From Jidongwangia harbinensis (GTDB lineage: Bacteria; Actinomycetota; Actinomycetes; Mycobacteriales; Micromonosporaceae): a DNA stretch of 64,000 nt. Of this stretch, positions 24,221-32,953 are shown one piece after another. Under the pieces are notes generated by a model. It saw nothing but the letters and a program-made list of their open reading frames with translations, did not search any database and had not been told where the DNA came from. The stretch is from NCBI RefSeq assembly GCF_020216025.1, contig NZ_JAIWNC010000002.1, positions 248,001-312,000 on the forward strand. The letters are read 5' to 3'. A program made the position numbers and the translations under genes. Each line of letters starts with the position of its first letter. Positions within the stretch are counted from its first letter, which is position 1.

Positions 24221-25171
24221 ATGCGCATCGGATACAAGTTGTCGGCCGAGGGATTCGGCCCCAAGGAACTCATCCGCCAGGCCGTCCGGGCGGAACAGGC
24301 CGGATTCGACTTCGTCGAGATCAGCGACCACTACCACCCGTGGCTGGACGTGCAGGGCCACTCGCCGTTCGCCTGGACCGTGCTCGGCGCGATCGCCGCG
24401 AAGACCGACCGGATCGGGCTCGCCACCGGCGTCACCTGCCCCAGCGTCCGGTACCACCCGGCGATCATCGCGCAGGCCGCGGCCACCCTGGCGATCATGT
24501 CGGACAACCGGTTCACGCTCGGCATCGGCGCCGGCGAACGCCTCAACGAACACGTGGTGGGCCAGGGCTTCCCCAGCGTGCACGGGCGCCACGAACGGCT
24601 GCGCGAGGCACTGGAGATCATCAACCTGCTCTGGCAGGGTGGCTACCAGTCGTACCAGGGCAAACACCTGCAGCTCGAGGACGCCCGCGTGTTCGACCTG
24701 CCGGACCGGCTCCCGGTGATCGCGGTCGCCGCCGGCGGCCGGCAGGCGGCGGAACTCGCCGCCGAACTCGGCACCGGCCTGTTCGCCACCGAACCCCGCG
24801 CCGACCTCGTCGAGACGTTCACCGGAGCGGGCGGCTCCGGCCCCCGGTACGCCGAGGTGCCGATGGCCTGGGCCGCCACCGAGGAGGCCGGCGTCCAGGA
24901 GGCGCTGAAGACCACCCGCTGGGCGGTGACCGGCTGGAAGGTGATGAGCGAACTGCCCAACCCGGCCAACTTCGAGGCCGCCTCCGCCACGGTCACCGCG
25001 GACGACATCCGTAAGCAGTTCGCCGTCGGACCCGACCCGGAGCCGTACGCCGAGGCCGTCCAGAAGTACGTCGACGCCGGTTTCGACCACATCGTGCTGC
25101 AGAACGCCGGACCCGACCCGGACGGCTTCCTCGACTTCTTCGCCAAGGAACTGAAGGACAAGCTCACCTGA
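24221..25171 (+). CDS. LLM-class F420-dependent oxidoreductase
   Basis: 316-residue TIM-barrel enzyme of the luciferase-like monooxygenase superfamily, closest in layout to F420-dependent glucose-6-phosphate dehydrogenase-like proteins. Signs are MRIGYKLSAEGFGPKELIRQ, FVEISDHYHPW, the conserved GLATGVTCPSVRYHPAIIAQ block, GIGAGERLNEH and the C-terminal FDHIVLQNAGPDPDGFLDFF. It should transfer hydride to or from coenzyme F420 in the cytosol; the substrate is uncertain because many relatives do not use glucose-6-phosphate. The ATG lies 25 bases after the preceding terminator with only a weak Shine-Dalgarno. A glycosyltransferase gene follows on the same strand after 42 bases but has its own possible promoter. 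Confidence 0.9.
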   Translation: MRIGYKLSAEGFGPKELIRQAVRAEQAGFDFVEISDHYHPWLDVQGHSPFAWTVLGAIAAKTDRIGLATGVTCPSVRYHPAIIAQAAATLAIMSDNRFTLGIGAGERLNEHVVGQGFPSVHGRHERLREALEIINLLWQGGYQSYQGKHLQLEDARVFDLPDRLPVIAVAAGGRQAAELAAELGTGLFATEPRADLVETFTGAGGSGPRYAEVPMAWAATEEAGVQEALKTTRWAVTGWKVMSELPNPANFEAASATVTADDIRKQFAVGPDPEPYAEAVQKYVDAGFDHIVLQNAGPDPDGFLDFFAKELKDKLT

Positions 25172-25213
25172 CGTGAGCTTTTCAACACGGGCCATCGGGG
25201 TAAGCGCTGCGCC

Positions 25214-26074
25214 ATGACCACTTCGGACATGGCGCCGCGCGAAACCGACGAAGTCACCGTCGTCGTCGCCACCCGCAACCGCCGGGACCGGCTGCTCGAG
25301 ACGCTGCCCCGGCACGCGGCCCCGGTGATCCTGGTGGACAACGGTTCCGACGACGGCAGCCCGGACCTGATCGAGGCCACGTTCCCGCAGGTCGACGTGG
25401 TGCGGCTAGGACAGAACCGGGGCGCGGCGGCCCGCAATACCGGCGTCGACCGGGCCCGCACCCCGTACGTCGCGTTCGCCGACGACGACTCGTACTGGGC
25501 GCCCGGCTCGCTGGCGCACGCCGCCAAGCTGATGCGTACCCATGACCGGGTCGTGCTGCTCACCGCGCAGGTCCTGGTCGGACCGGAGGCGCGGCCCGAC
25601 CCGATCTCCACGGCGATGGCGGCCGCGCCGCTGGGCGTGCCGGAGGACGCGCCCGGCCCGTCCGTGCTGGGCTTCCTGGCCTGCGCCGCGGTGGTCCGGC
25701 GGGACGCCTTCCTCGCCGCCGGGGGTTTCCCGCCCAGACTGCACGTGTACGGCGAGGAGGCGCTGCTCGCCATGGACCTCGCGGCCGCCGGTGGGCTGCT
25801 CACCTACGCGCCCGAACTGACCGTGCGGCACCTGCCCCTGCCGTCCGGCCGGGACGACCGGGCCCGGCGCCGGATCGAGGCCCGCAACCGGGTGCTGACC
25901 GCGTTGCTGCGCCGGCCCGCGGGGGTGGTGGCCGGGACGGTGGCCGCCGCCTGGCGCGCGGATCGGGGCGGGGTGTGGGATGCGGCCCGGATGCTGCCGT
26001 GGGCGCTACGCGAACGGCGCCGCCTGCCGGACGAGGTGGAACGGGCCCTGGTCACGCTGTCGTCGGCCGGTTAG
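25214..26074 (+). CDS. Family 2 glycosyltransferase
   Basis: 286 residues of a GT-A fold. TVVVATRNRRDRLLETLP starts the nucleotide-sugar site, LVDNGSDDGSPDLIEA and RNTGVDRARTPYVAFADDDS follow, with the metal-binding Asp triplet, and YGEEALLAMDLAAAG holds the ED/E acceptor motif. The C-terminal 60 residues are Arg-rich with a short hydrophobic stretch. It should add a sugar from a nucleotide donor to an acceptor at the inner face of the membrane. It lies just before the heptose/carbamoyl operon but is separated from it by an oppositely oriented dehydrogenase gene, so membership in the same pathway is only suggested by position. Confidence 0.88.
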   Translation: MTTSDMAPRETDEVTVVVATRNRRDRLLETLPRHAAPVILVDNGSDDGSPDLIEATFPQVDVVRLGQNRGAAARNTGVDRARTPYVAFADDDSYWAPGSLAHAAKLMRTHDRVVLLTAQVLVGPEARPDPISTAMAAAPLGVPEDAPGPSVLGFLACAAVVRRDAFLAAGGFPPRLHVYGEEALLAMDLAAAGGLLTYAPELTVRHLPLPSGRDDRARRRIEARNRVLTALLRRPAGVVAGTVAAAWRADRGGVWDAARMLPWALRERRRLPDEVERALVTLSSAG

Positions 26075-26097
26075 ATCCGACATCGCGCTGGTGCGGG

Positions 26098-27504
26098 TCA
26101 CCAGCCGGCGGGTGGGGCTTCGATGTGGACCGCCTTGGTGACGGTCAGCTCGTCCAGGAGTTCGGGGCCGTAACCGAAGCCTTGACCGCTCGAGCGGCGG
26201 GGATGGGCGGCCCCGCCGGGCGCGCCGCCGAAGACCGCGTTGACCTTCACGGTGCCGACCGGCAGTTCGCGCCAGGCCTGCTGGGCGTGGCTCATCGACC
26301 GGGTCAGCACCGTCGCGGCCAGGCCGTACGGGGATTCTGCCGCCCGGGACAGCGCCTCGGCGAACGAGTCCACCACCTGCACCGGCGCCACCGGGCCGAA
26401 CGTCTCCTCGCGCAGCACCGCCATGTCCGCGGTGCAGTCTGCCAGCACGGTGGGCGGGTAGTACGCGCCCGGGCCGGCCGGTGTCTCGCCGCCGTGCAGC
26501 ACCCGGGCGCCGGCCGCCACCGCCGCGGTGACCTGGGCGTGCACCGAGTCGCGCAGCCGCCGGTCGACCAGCGGCCCGATCCGCGGCTGCCATGCTTCGG
26601 CCTCGGTGACCAGCGCGTCCAGGAACGCGGGGGCGACGTCGCGGTGCACGTACACCCGCTCCACCGCCACGCAGATCTGGCCGGAGTTGACGAACGCGCC
26701 GAGCGCCACCTGCCCGGCCGCCCACGCCGGGTCCACCCCGGCGTCGACGATCACCGGGTCGCTGCCGCCGTTCTCCAGCAGCGCCTTCGCGCCGGTCCGG
26801 GCGCAGGCCGCCGCGATGGACCGGCCGGTGGCCGTGGAACCGACCTGGGCGACCACGTCCACCTCGGCGGACGCGAGCGCCGCGCCGGTGCTGCCGTCGC
26901 CGCTGAGCAGCGAGAAGACCCCGTCCGGGAAGTGTGGCGCGAGCAGCCGGGCGAGTTCGGCACCGGTGGCGGGAGTACGTTCGCTCGGTTTGTGGACGAC
27001 GGTGTTGCCGGTGACCAGGGCGGCGCCGAGCAGACCCGCGGACACCGCCACCGGGTCGTTCCACGGGGTGATCACCGCGACCACGCCGCGGGGACCGTAC
27101 GCCATCAGGTCGATCGCCTCGTCGTTGCCGGCCAGCGTGCGGCCGCGGTGGGTGGGACCCAGTTCGGCGTACTGCCGGAGGGTGCCGACGCCGGCCGCGA
27201 CCGACTCCCGGGCGCCGTCCACCGGCTTGCCCATCTCCGCCGACATCACCTCGGCCAGCCGGTCCACGGCGGACTCGACCGCGTTCGCCGCGGCGTGCAG
27301 CGCCGCCGCCCGGGCCGCGGGAGCGGTACGCGCCCAGCCCGGTGCGGCGTCCCGCGCGGCCTTGACCGCGGCGGTCACGTCCGCCTCCGCGGCGATCGCG
27401 ATCCGGGTGACGGGTTCGCCGGTCACTGGGCTCGACACGGTCAGGTGCCGGGAGGTGGCCCCCGGACCCCAGGTTCCACCGATCAGGTGCTCCGCCTCAT
27501 GCAT
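26098..27504 (-). CDS. Aldehyde dehydrogenase family protein
   Basis: 468-residue NAD(P)-dependent aldehyde dehydrogenase. Present are the cofactor-binding VITPWNDPVAV and HKPSERTP blocks, the general base Glu in LLENGGSDPVIVD (usually LELGG), the catalytic Cys in NSGQICVAVERVYVH, EETFGPVAPVQVV and the C-terminal GYGPELLDELTVTKAVHIE. It oxidises an aldehyde to an acid in the cytosol; close relatives include succinate-semialdehyde and general aldehyde dehydrogenases, so the substrate is open. I started at MHEAEHLIGG, with GGGGGA upstream; a longer start adds 16 atypical residues. It is divergent from the carbamoyltransferase operon and convergent with the glycosyltransferase gene. Confidence 0.9.
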   Translation of the reverse strand: MHEAEHLIGGTWGPGATSRHLTVSSPVTGEPVTRIAIAAEADVTAAVKAARDAAPGWARTAPAARAAALHAAANAVESAVDRLAEVMSAEMGKPVDGARESVAAGVGTLRQYAELGPTHRGRTLAGNDEAIDLMAYGPRGVVAVITPWNDPVAVSAGLLGAALVTGNTVVHKPSERTPATGAELARLLAPHFPDGVFSLLSGDGSTGAALASAEVDVVAQVGSTATGRSIAAACARTGAKALLENGGSDPVIVDAGVDPAWAAGQVALGAFVNSGQICVAVERVYVHRDVAPAFLDALVTEAEAWQPRIGPLVDRRLRDSVHAQVTAAVAAGARVLHGGETPAGPGAYYPPTVLADCTADMAVLREETFGPVAPVQVVDSFAEALSRAAESPYGLAATVLTRSMSHAQQAWRELPVGTVKVNAVFGGAPGGAAHPRRSSGQGFGYGPELLDELTVTKAVHIEAPPAGW

Positions 27505-27641
27505 GGCGGGAGCATCCCCCGGTGCATCGAATACAAACGTTCTCCGGGGCAACGATCTGATCCCGGACCGGGGGTATCAGTGCAGTTCGCACCGTCCGCC
27601 GAGAAGCCGGGGATCTTTTTTCCAGAAGTCGATGATCATGC

Positions 27642-27666
27642 GAGTAACCGGGAAATCCACGGGTAT
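27642..27666 (+). promoter_or_regulatory. Candidate sigma-B-type promoter of the heptose/carbamoyl operon
   Basis: GAGT (27642-27645), 15 bases, GGGTAT (27661-27666), ten bases before the ATG at 27677. It matches GNNT-N14/16-GGGTAY. The transcript would have almost no leader, consistent with the missing Shine-Dalgarno. Confidence 0.4.
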
Positions 27667-27676
27667 CCGGCCCGCC

Positions 27677-29311
27677 ATGCGAGTTCTGGGTATCAATGCG
27701 ATCTTCCACGATCCGTCCGCGGCGCTGGTCGTCGACGGTCGGGTTGTCGCGGCTGCCGAGGAGGAGCGGTTCAGCCGTCGCAAGCATGGCAAGCGACCGG
27801 TTCCGTTCTCCGCCTGGGAGCTGCCCGAACTGTCCGCCGCCTGGTGTCTCGAGTACGCCGGCCTGCGCCCGGGTGACCTCGACGCGGTCGCGTACTCCTT
27901 CGATCCGGGCCTGACCCGCGACGCCGCCGGCCTCGGTCTCGACGACCCGTGGGACCACCTCCGGGTGGACTACGCCCGGCGGGCGCCGCAGTTCCTCGCC
28001 GCGGCTCTGCCCGGCCTGGATCCCGAGCGGGTGCGGTTCGTGCCGCACCACGTCGCGCACGCCGCCTCGGCCGGTCTGTCGGTGCCCGAGGACAGCGCCG
28101 TGCTGGTGCTGGACGGGCGCGGCGAGGTCGCCAGCCACCTCGCCGGCGTCTACCGCGACGGCCGGCTGAGCACGCTCGCCGGCCAGGAACTGCCGCACTC
28201 GCTCGGGCTGCTGTACGAGGACCTCACCCGGCATCTCGGGTTCCTGCACTCCAGCGACGAGTACAAGGTGATGGCGCTCGCCTCGTACGGCAAGCCGAAG
28301 TTCCTGCACCTGCTGCGGGAACTGGTGCACGCCAACGACGACGGCGGCTTCACCGTCGAGCGGGTCGACTGGTCCGCGCTGGCCAAGGCGCGCACCGCGG
28401 ACGGCGAGATGACCGAGGCGCACGCCGACCTGGCGTCCAGCGTGCAGGTGCGGCTGGAGGAGGTGCTGCTGGACCTGGCCCGGTGGACGTACCAGGCGGC
28501 CGGCGGGCCGAAGACGCTCACCATGGCCGGAGGCACCGCGCTCAACTGCGTGGCGAACGCCCGGATCGCCGCCGAGGGGCCCTTCGAACGGGTCTGGGTG
28601 CAGCCCGCCGCCGGCGACTCGGGCACCGCGCTCGGCGCCGCCCTGGCGGTCGCCGGCCGGGCCGAACCGTTCACCACGGCCGCGCTCGGCCGCGGGTGGA
28701 GCGACGAGGAACTGGAGGCGGAACTGCGGCGGGCGGCGCTGCCGTACACCCGGCCCGACTCGATCGCCCACGAGGCCGCCCGGGTGCTGGCCGGCAACGG
28801 CATCGTCGCCTGGTACCAGGGCCGTAGCGAGTACGGCCCGCGCGCGCTCGGGCACCGGTCGCTGCTGGCGCACCCGGGTGACCGGGACACCCAGACCCGG
28901 ATGAACAACGTCAAGGGACGGGAGCAGTTCCGGCCGATCGCGCCCATGGTGCGTGCCGAACGGTTCGCGGACATCTTCTCCGGCGTCTACCCGAGCCCGT
29001 ACATGCTCTTCGTGCACGAGGTGCGGCCGGAGTGGAAGGACCGGATCCCGGGGGTGACCCATGTGGACGGTACGGCCCGGGTGCAGACCGTGCACACCGA
29101 GACGGAACCGCTGGTGGCGGAGATGCTCGCCGAGTTCGAACGGCTCACCGGACTGCCCGTGGTGGTCAACACGTCGCTGAACACGGCCGGCCGGCCGATG
29201 GTGGACACGCCGCGCGAGGCGATGGAACTGTTCGGATCGGCACCGGTGGACCTGCTGGCCATCGGCCCGTTCGCGGTGCACCGGACCGGCACCTTCGGCG
29301 GCGGCCGGTGA
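27677..29311 (+). CDS. NodU/CmcH-family carbamoyltransferase
   Basis: 544 residues, full length for the family. The N-terminal Kae1/TsaD-like domain starts MRVLGINAIFHDPSAALVVD and has AAEEERFSRRKHGKR, the metal-ligand region PHHVAHAASA, and LGLLYEDLTRHLGF. The C-terminal domain has GGTALNCVANARI, GRSEYGPRALGHRSLLA, REQFRPIAP and NTSLNTAGRPMV. Relatives use carbamoyl phosphate and ATP through a carbamoyl-adenylate to carbamoylate a hydroxyl on a sugar (NodU) or antibiotic (CmcH). As first gene of a glycosyltransferase/ADP-heptose operon it probably carbamoylates a sugar of the product. The next gene overlaps its stop by one base. Longer upstream reading exists in frame but lacks family similarity. 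Confidence 0.94.
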   Translation: MRVLGINAIFHDPSAALVVDGRVVAAAEEERFSRRKHGKRPVPFSAWELPELSAAWCLEYAGLRPGDLDAVAYSFDPGLTRDAAGLGLDDPWDHLRVDYARRAPQFLAAALPGLDPERVRFVPHHVAHAASAGLSVPEDSAVLVLDGRGEVASHLAGVYRDGRLSTLAGQELPHSLGLLYEDLTRHLGFLHSSDEYKVMALASYGKPKFLHLLRELVHANDDGGFTVERVDWSALAKARTADGEMTEAHADLASSVQVRLEEVLLDLARWTYQAAGGPKTLTMAGGTALNCVANARIAAEGPFERVWVQPAAGDSGTALGAALAVAGRAEPFTTAALGRGWSDEELEAELRRAALPYTRPDSIAHEAARVLAGNGIVAWYQGRSEYGPRALGHRSLLAHPGDRDTQTRMNNVKGREQFRPIAPMVRAERFADIFSGVYPSPYMLFVHEVRPEWKDRIPGVTHVDGTARVQTVHTETEPLVAEMLAEFERLTGLPVVVNTSLNTAGRPMVDTPREAMELFGSAPVDLLAIGPFAVHRTGTFGGGR

Positions 29312-30456
29312 TGGCCGGTGTCACCGTCGTCGTCCCCACGCTCGGTAGGCCCAGCCTGGGCGTCCTGCTGACCGCGCTGGCGACGGCCGAACCGGCGCCA
29401 CTGACCGTGGAGTATCTGGTCGTCGACGACCGGGCCGACCGAGCGGCCGGGCTGGTGCTGCCGCCCGGGTTCGACGCCAAGGTGCTGACCGGCCGGGCCG
29501 CCGGCCCGGCCGCCGCCCGGAACCTGGGCTGGCACGCCGCCCGGCACGAGTGGGTGGCGTTCCTCGACGACGACGTGGTGCCCGATCCGGACTGGCTGGT
29601 CCGGCTGGCCGCCGACCTGACCGGTGCGCCGGCGCACGTCGGCGGCGTGCAGGGCAACCTGCGGGTGCCGCTGCCCGCGGACCGGCGGCCGACCGACTGG
29701 GAACGGGTCACCGCGGCCCTGACGGACGGGGAGTGGATCACCGCGGACATGGCCTACCGGCGGGCCGCGCTGGACCGTACCGGCGGCTTCGACGAGCGGC
29801 TGCCCCGCGCCTTCCGGGAGGACGCCGAGCTGGCGCACCGGGTCCGGCGGGCCGGCTGGGCGCTGACCCGCGGCACCCGCACGGTGACCCACCCGGTGCG
29901 GCCGGAGGGCCGCTGGGTGAGCGTACGGACCCAGCGCGGCAACGCCGACGACGCGCTGCTGCGGCACCTGTACGGCCGGCGCTGGCGCGACACGCTGGGC
30001 ATTCCGCCGGGGCGCCGGCACCGGCACGCGGCACTCACCGCGGCGGCGGTGGCGGCCACCGGATGCGCGGCGCTCGCCGTGGCGACCGGCCGGCACCGCC
30101 GGGCTGCCGGGACCGGGGGCCGCGGCTGGTGGACGGCCGCGGCGGCCGGGACGGCGGCGGTGTGGGCGGCGGGCACGGCGGAGTTCGCCGCGGCCCGGAT
30201 CGCACCCGGGCCGCGGGACCGGCACGAGGTCGTCACCATGCTCGCCACCAGCGCGGTCATTCCACCGGTCGCCACCGCCCACTGGCTGCGCGGCTGGGTC
30301 CGCTGGCGCGGCGCCCGGCCGATGTTCGAGCCGCTGGACGCCACCTACCGGGTGCCCGGCCGCCCGGCCCACGCCGACCGCCCGCTCCGCGGTGCCGGGC
30401 CGGATCGGGACGACCGCCCGACCGGTGCCGGGCCGGCCCCGGAGGCGCGGCGGTGA
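29311..30456 (+). CDS. Family 2 glycosyltransferase with membrane C-terminus
   Basis: 381 residues. The GT-A domain (about 1-230) has VTVVVPTLGRPSLGVLL, VEYLVVDDRAD, GPAAARNLGWHAARHEWVAF, the metal-binding LDDDV triplet, a GGFDERLPRAFREDAELAHR acceptor-site block with the ED motif, and an RTQRGNADDALLR segment. The remainder has two or three hydrophobic segments (about 235-340) likely to hold it to the membrane, then a Pro/Arg/Ala-rich tail. It should transfer a sugar to a lipid-linked or polymer acceptor. Start and stop overlap neighbours (ATG inside the previous TGA; GTGA with the next), so translation is coupled through the operon. Confidence 0.9.
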   Translation: MAGVTVVVPTLGRPSLGVLLTALATAEPAPLTVEYLVVDDRADRAAGLVLPPGFDAKVLTGRAAGPAAARNLGWHAARHEWVAFLDDDVVPDPDWLVRLAADLTGAPAHVGGVQGNLRVPLPADRRPTDWERVTAALTDGEWITADMAYRRAALDRTGGFDERLPRAFREDAELAHRVRRAGWALTRGTRTVTHPVRPEGRWVSVRTQRGNADDALLRHLYGRRWRDTLGIPPGRRHRHAALTAAAVAATGCAALAVATGRHRRAAGTGGRGWWTAAAAGTAAVWAAGTAEFAAARIAPGPRDRHEVVTMLATSAVIPPVATAHWLRGWVRWRGARPMFEPLDATYRVPGRPAHADRPLRGAGPDRDDRPTGAGPAPEARR

Positions 30457-32018
30457 CGGGTCTCTACGACGCGGTCCTGTTCGACCGCGACGGCACGCTG
30501 ATCGTGGACGTGCCGTACAACGGTGACCCGGACCGGGTGCGGCCGATGCCGGGTGCGCGGGCCGCGCTGGACCGGCTGCGCGCCGCGGGCCTGCGCCTGG
30601 GCGTGGTGACCAACCAGTCCGGCCTGGCCCGGGGCCGGTTCACCGCCGGGCAACTGGCCGCGGTCAACGCCCGGGTGGAGGACCTGCTCGGGCCGTTCGA
30701 CACCTGGCAGATCTGCCCGCACGACGACACCGCCGGATGCCGCTGCCGCAAGCCGGCGCCGGGTCTGGTGCACGCCGCCGCGGCGGCGCTCGGCACCACG
30801 CCGGAGCGGTGCGTGATGGTCGGCGACATCGGCCGGGACGTGGCCGCCGCCGGTGCCGCCGGTGCCGCCGGCATTCTGGTGCCCACCGCGGTCACGCTGC
30901 CCGCCGAGGTCGCCGCGGCGCCGGCCGGGGCCGCCGACCTGACCGCCGCGGCCGACCTGATCCTGCACCGGGACGCGCTGGTGACCGCGGCGCCGCGGCC
31001 CCGGCCGGCCGGCACGGTGCTGGTGGTGCGCTCCGACTCGGCCGGCGACGTGCTGCTCACCGGGCCGGCGATCCGGGCCGTGGCGGCCGGCGCCGAGCGG
31101 GTGGTGCTGCTCTGCGGGCCGCGCGGCCGGGCCGCCGCCGAACTGCTGCCCGGCGTCGACGAGCTGATCGTCTGGCGGCTGCCCTGGATCGACCCGGAAC
31201 CCGGCCCGGTCGACCCGGCGGACCTCCGCGCGCTCACCGCCCGGCTGGCCGCGGCCGGTGCCGACGAGGCCGTGGTGTTCACCTCGTTCCACCAGTCGGC
31301 GCTGCCGCTGGCGTTGCTGCTGCGTACCGCCGGGGTGGGCCGGATCACCGCGATCAGCGACGACTATCCGGGTTCGCTGCTGGACGTGCGGCACCGGGTG
31401 CCGACCGGCCTGCCGGAGGCCGAACGGGCCCGCTCGGTCGCCGCCGCCGCCGGGTTTCCGCTGCCGGCCGGCGACGACGGCGCCCTGCGGGTCAACGTGC
31501 CCGCGCCGGTCCGCGGTGACCACCTGGTGGTGCACCCGGGTGCCTCGGTGCCGGCCCGGTCCTGCCCGCCGGCGACCATGCGGGACATCGTCGCGGCGCT
31601 GGCCGCCGCCGGGCACCGGGTCCGGGTCACCGGCGGCCCGGACGAGCGGGCGCTGGCCGCCTACGTGGCCGGCCCGGACGCCGAGGACGTCGGCCCCACC
31701 ACGATGGCCGAGCTGGCCGCGATCCTGGCCGGCGCGTCCGCCGCGGTGGTCGCCAACACCGGTCCCGCACACCTGGCCGCGGCCGTCGGCACGCCGGTGG
31801 TCAGCCTGTTCGCCCCCACCGTCCCGTTCGGGCAGTGGGGACCGTACCGCGTGCCGCACGTCCGGCTGGGCGACGCCGCGGCCGCCTGCCGCGACACCCG
31901 GGCGACCCGCTGCCCGGTGGCCGGTCATCCCTGTCTGTCCCGGATCGGGCCCGCCGACGTGCTGGACGCCGTCGCGCTGCTCGGCGCCGGCTCTCCCGTG
32001 ATCGAGGTGGCTGCGTGA
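30453..32018 (+). CDS. Fusion of GmhB-type heptose-bisphosphate phosphatase and family 9 glycosyltransferase
   Basis: 521 residues with two enzymes. Residues 1-185 are a HAD phosphatase of the GmhB type: FDRDGTLIVD with both nucleophile-loop Asp residues, VVTNQSGLARG, the zinc knuckle CPH...CRCRKP, and VGDIGRDVAAA. GmhB removes the 7-phosphate from heptose-1,7-bisphosphate. Residues about 190-521 are a GT9 (heptosyltransferase-like) domain: VLVVRSDSAGDVLLTGPAIR, VVHPGASVPARSCPP and NTGPAHLAAAVGTPVVSLF. Thus one chain makes the precursor and may use the activated heptose. Separate proteins do these jobs in LPS bacteria. The start is GTG overlapping the previous TGA. The zinc-knuckle spacing is shorter than in E. 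coli GmhB. Confidence 0.9.
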   Translation: MTGLYDAVLFDRDGTLIVDVPYNGDPDRVRPMPGARAALDRLRAAGLRLGVVTNQSGLARGRFTAGQLAAVNARVEDLLGPFDTWQICPHDDTAGCRCRKPAPGLVHAAAAALGTTPERCVMVGDIGRDVAAAGAAGAAGILVPTAVTLPAEVAAAPAGAADLTAAADLILHRDALVTAAPRPRPAGTVLVVRSDSAGDVLLTGPAIRAVAAGAERVVLLCGPRGRAAAELLPGVDELIVWRLPWIDPEPGPVDPADLRALTARLAAAGADEAVVFTSFHQSALPLALLLRTAGVGRITAISDDYPGSLLDVRHRVPTGLPEAERARSVAAAAGFPLPAGDDGALRVNVPAPVRGDHLVVHPGASVPARSCPPATMRDIVAALAAAGHRVRVTGGPDERALAAYVAGPDAEDVGPTTMAELAAILAGASAAVVANTGPAHLAAAVGTPVVSLFAPTVPFGQWGPYRVPHVRLGDAAAACRDTRATRCPVAGHPCLSRIGPADVLDAVALLGAGSPVIEVAA

Positions 32019-32953
32019 ACATCCTGCTCTGGCACGTACACGGCTCCTGGACGACGTCGTTCGTCCGGGGCAAACACCGCTATCTGATCCCGGTCAACGC
32101 CGAGCGCGACGCCTGGGGACGCGGCCGCGCCCGTACCTTCGACTGGCCGCCGTCGGCCGAGGAGGTGGACGTCGCCGCGCTCACCGACGACGACGTGGAC
32201 GTCGTGGTGCTGCAGCGGCCGGAGGAACGGGACCGGGTCGCGCACCTGTCCGCGCCGCGGATCTACGTCGAGCACAACACCCCCAAGGGCGACGTGCCGA
32301 ACTCCCGCCACCCGATGGCCGACCGGGACGACCTGGTGATCGCGCACGTCACGCACTTCAACGAGTTGTTCTGGGACACCGGCGGCACCCGGACCACGGT
32401 GATCGAGCACGGCATCGTGGAACCGGCCGCGCGGTGGACCGGCGAGCTGGACCGGCTCGCCGTGGTGACCAACGAGCCGGTACGCCGGGGCCGGGTCACC
32501 GGAACCGACCTGTTCGGCCGGTTCGCGGCGGTGGCCCCCCTGGACGTCTTCGGGATGGGCGTGGCCGCGCTGGACGCGGAACCCGGGATCACCGCGTACG
32601 ACGACCCGCCGCAGGCCGAGATGCACGCCGCGGTGGCGCGGCGGCGGGCGTACCTGCATCTGTGCCGCTGGACGTCGCTGGGGCTGAGCCTGATCGAGGC
32701 CATGCAGATGGGCATGCCGGTGATCGCGCTGGCGACCACGGAGGCGATCGCCGCCGTACCGACGGACGCGGGGGTGCTCTCCACCCGCGTCGACACGCTC
32801 ACCGACGCCGCCCGGTGGCTGATCGAGGAGCCCGACCACGCCCGCCGCCTCGGCGACCGGGCCCGCCAGGTCGCCCTGGCCCGCTTCGGTCTGGACCGCT
32901 TCCTCGCGGACTGGGACCGCCTGTTGGAGGAGGAGACATGCGCATCGCGATGA
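32015..32953 (+). CDS. Glycosyltransferase, GT-B-like
   Basis: 312 residues. The N-terminal half is unusual: VNILLWHVHGSWTTSFVRGK, a VVVLQRPEERDRVAHL segment and YVEHNTPKGDVPNSRHPM; relatives are annotated as glycosyltransferases. The C-terminal half is GT-B-like: MHAAVARRRAYLHLCRWTSL leads into the donor-binding GLSLIEAMQMGMPVIALATTEA helix and a closing ARRLGDRARQVALARFG segment. It should use a nucleotide sugar in the cytosol; donor and acceptor are unknown. The start is GTG overlapping the preceding TGA by four bases, and its end overlaps the next glycosyltransferase by 16 bases. Length is short for GT4, so this may be a distinct small family. Confidence 0.8.
   Translation: MNILLWHVHGSWTTSFVRGKHRYLIPVNAERDAWGRGRARTFDWPPSAEEVDVAALTDDDVDVVVLQRPEERDRVAHLSAPRIYVEHNTPKGDVPNSRHPMADRDDLVIAHVTHFNELFWDTGGTRTTVIEHGIVEPAARWTGELDRLAVVTNEPVRRGRVTGTDLFGRFAAVAPLDVFGMGVAALDAEPGITAYDDPPQAEMHAAVARRRAYLHLCRWTSLGLSLIEAMQMGMPVIALATTEAIAAVPTDAGVLSTRVDTLTDAARWLIEEPDHARRLGDRARQVALARFGLDRFLADWDRLLEEETCASR

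Noticed and set aside
26528..27676. Long N-terminal extension of the carbamoyltransferase
   Set aside because: The frame is open upstream only because it is antisense to the aldehyde dehydrogenase gene; the family start is MRVLGINAIFHD.
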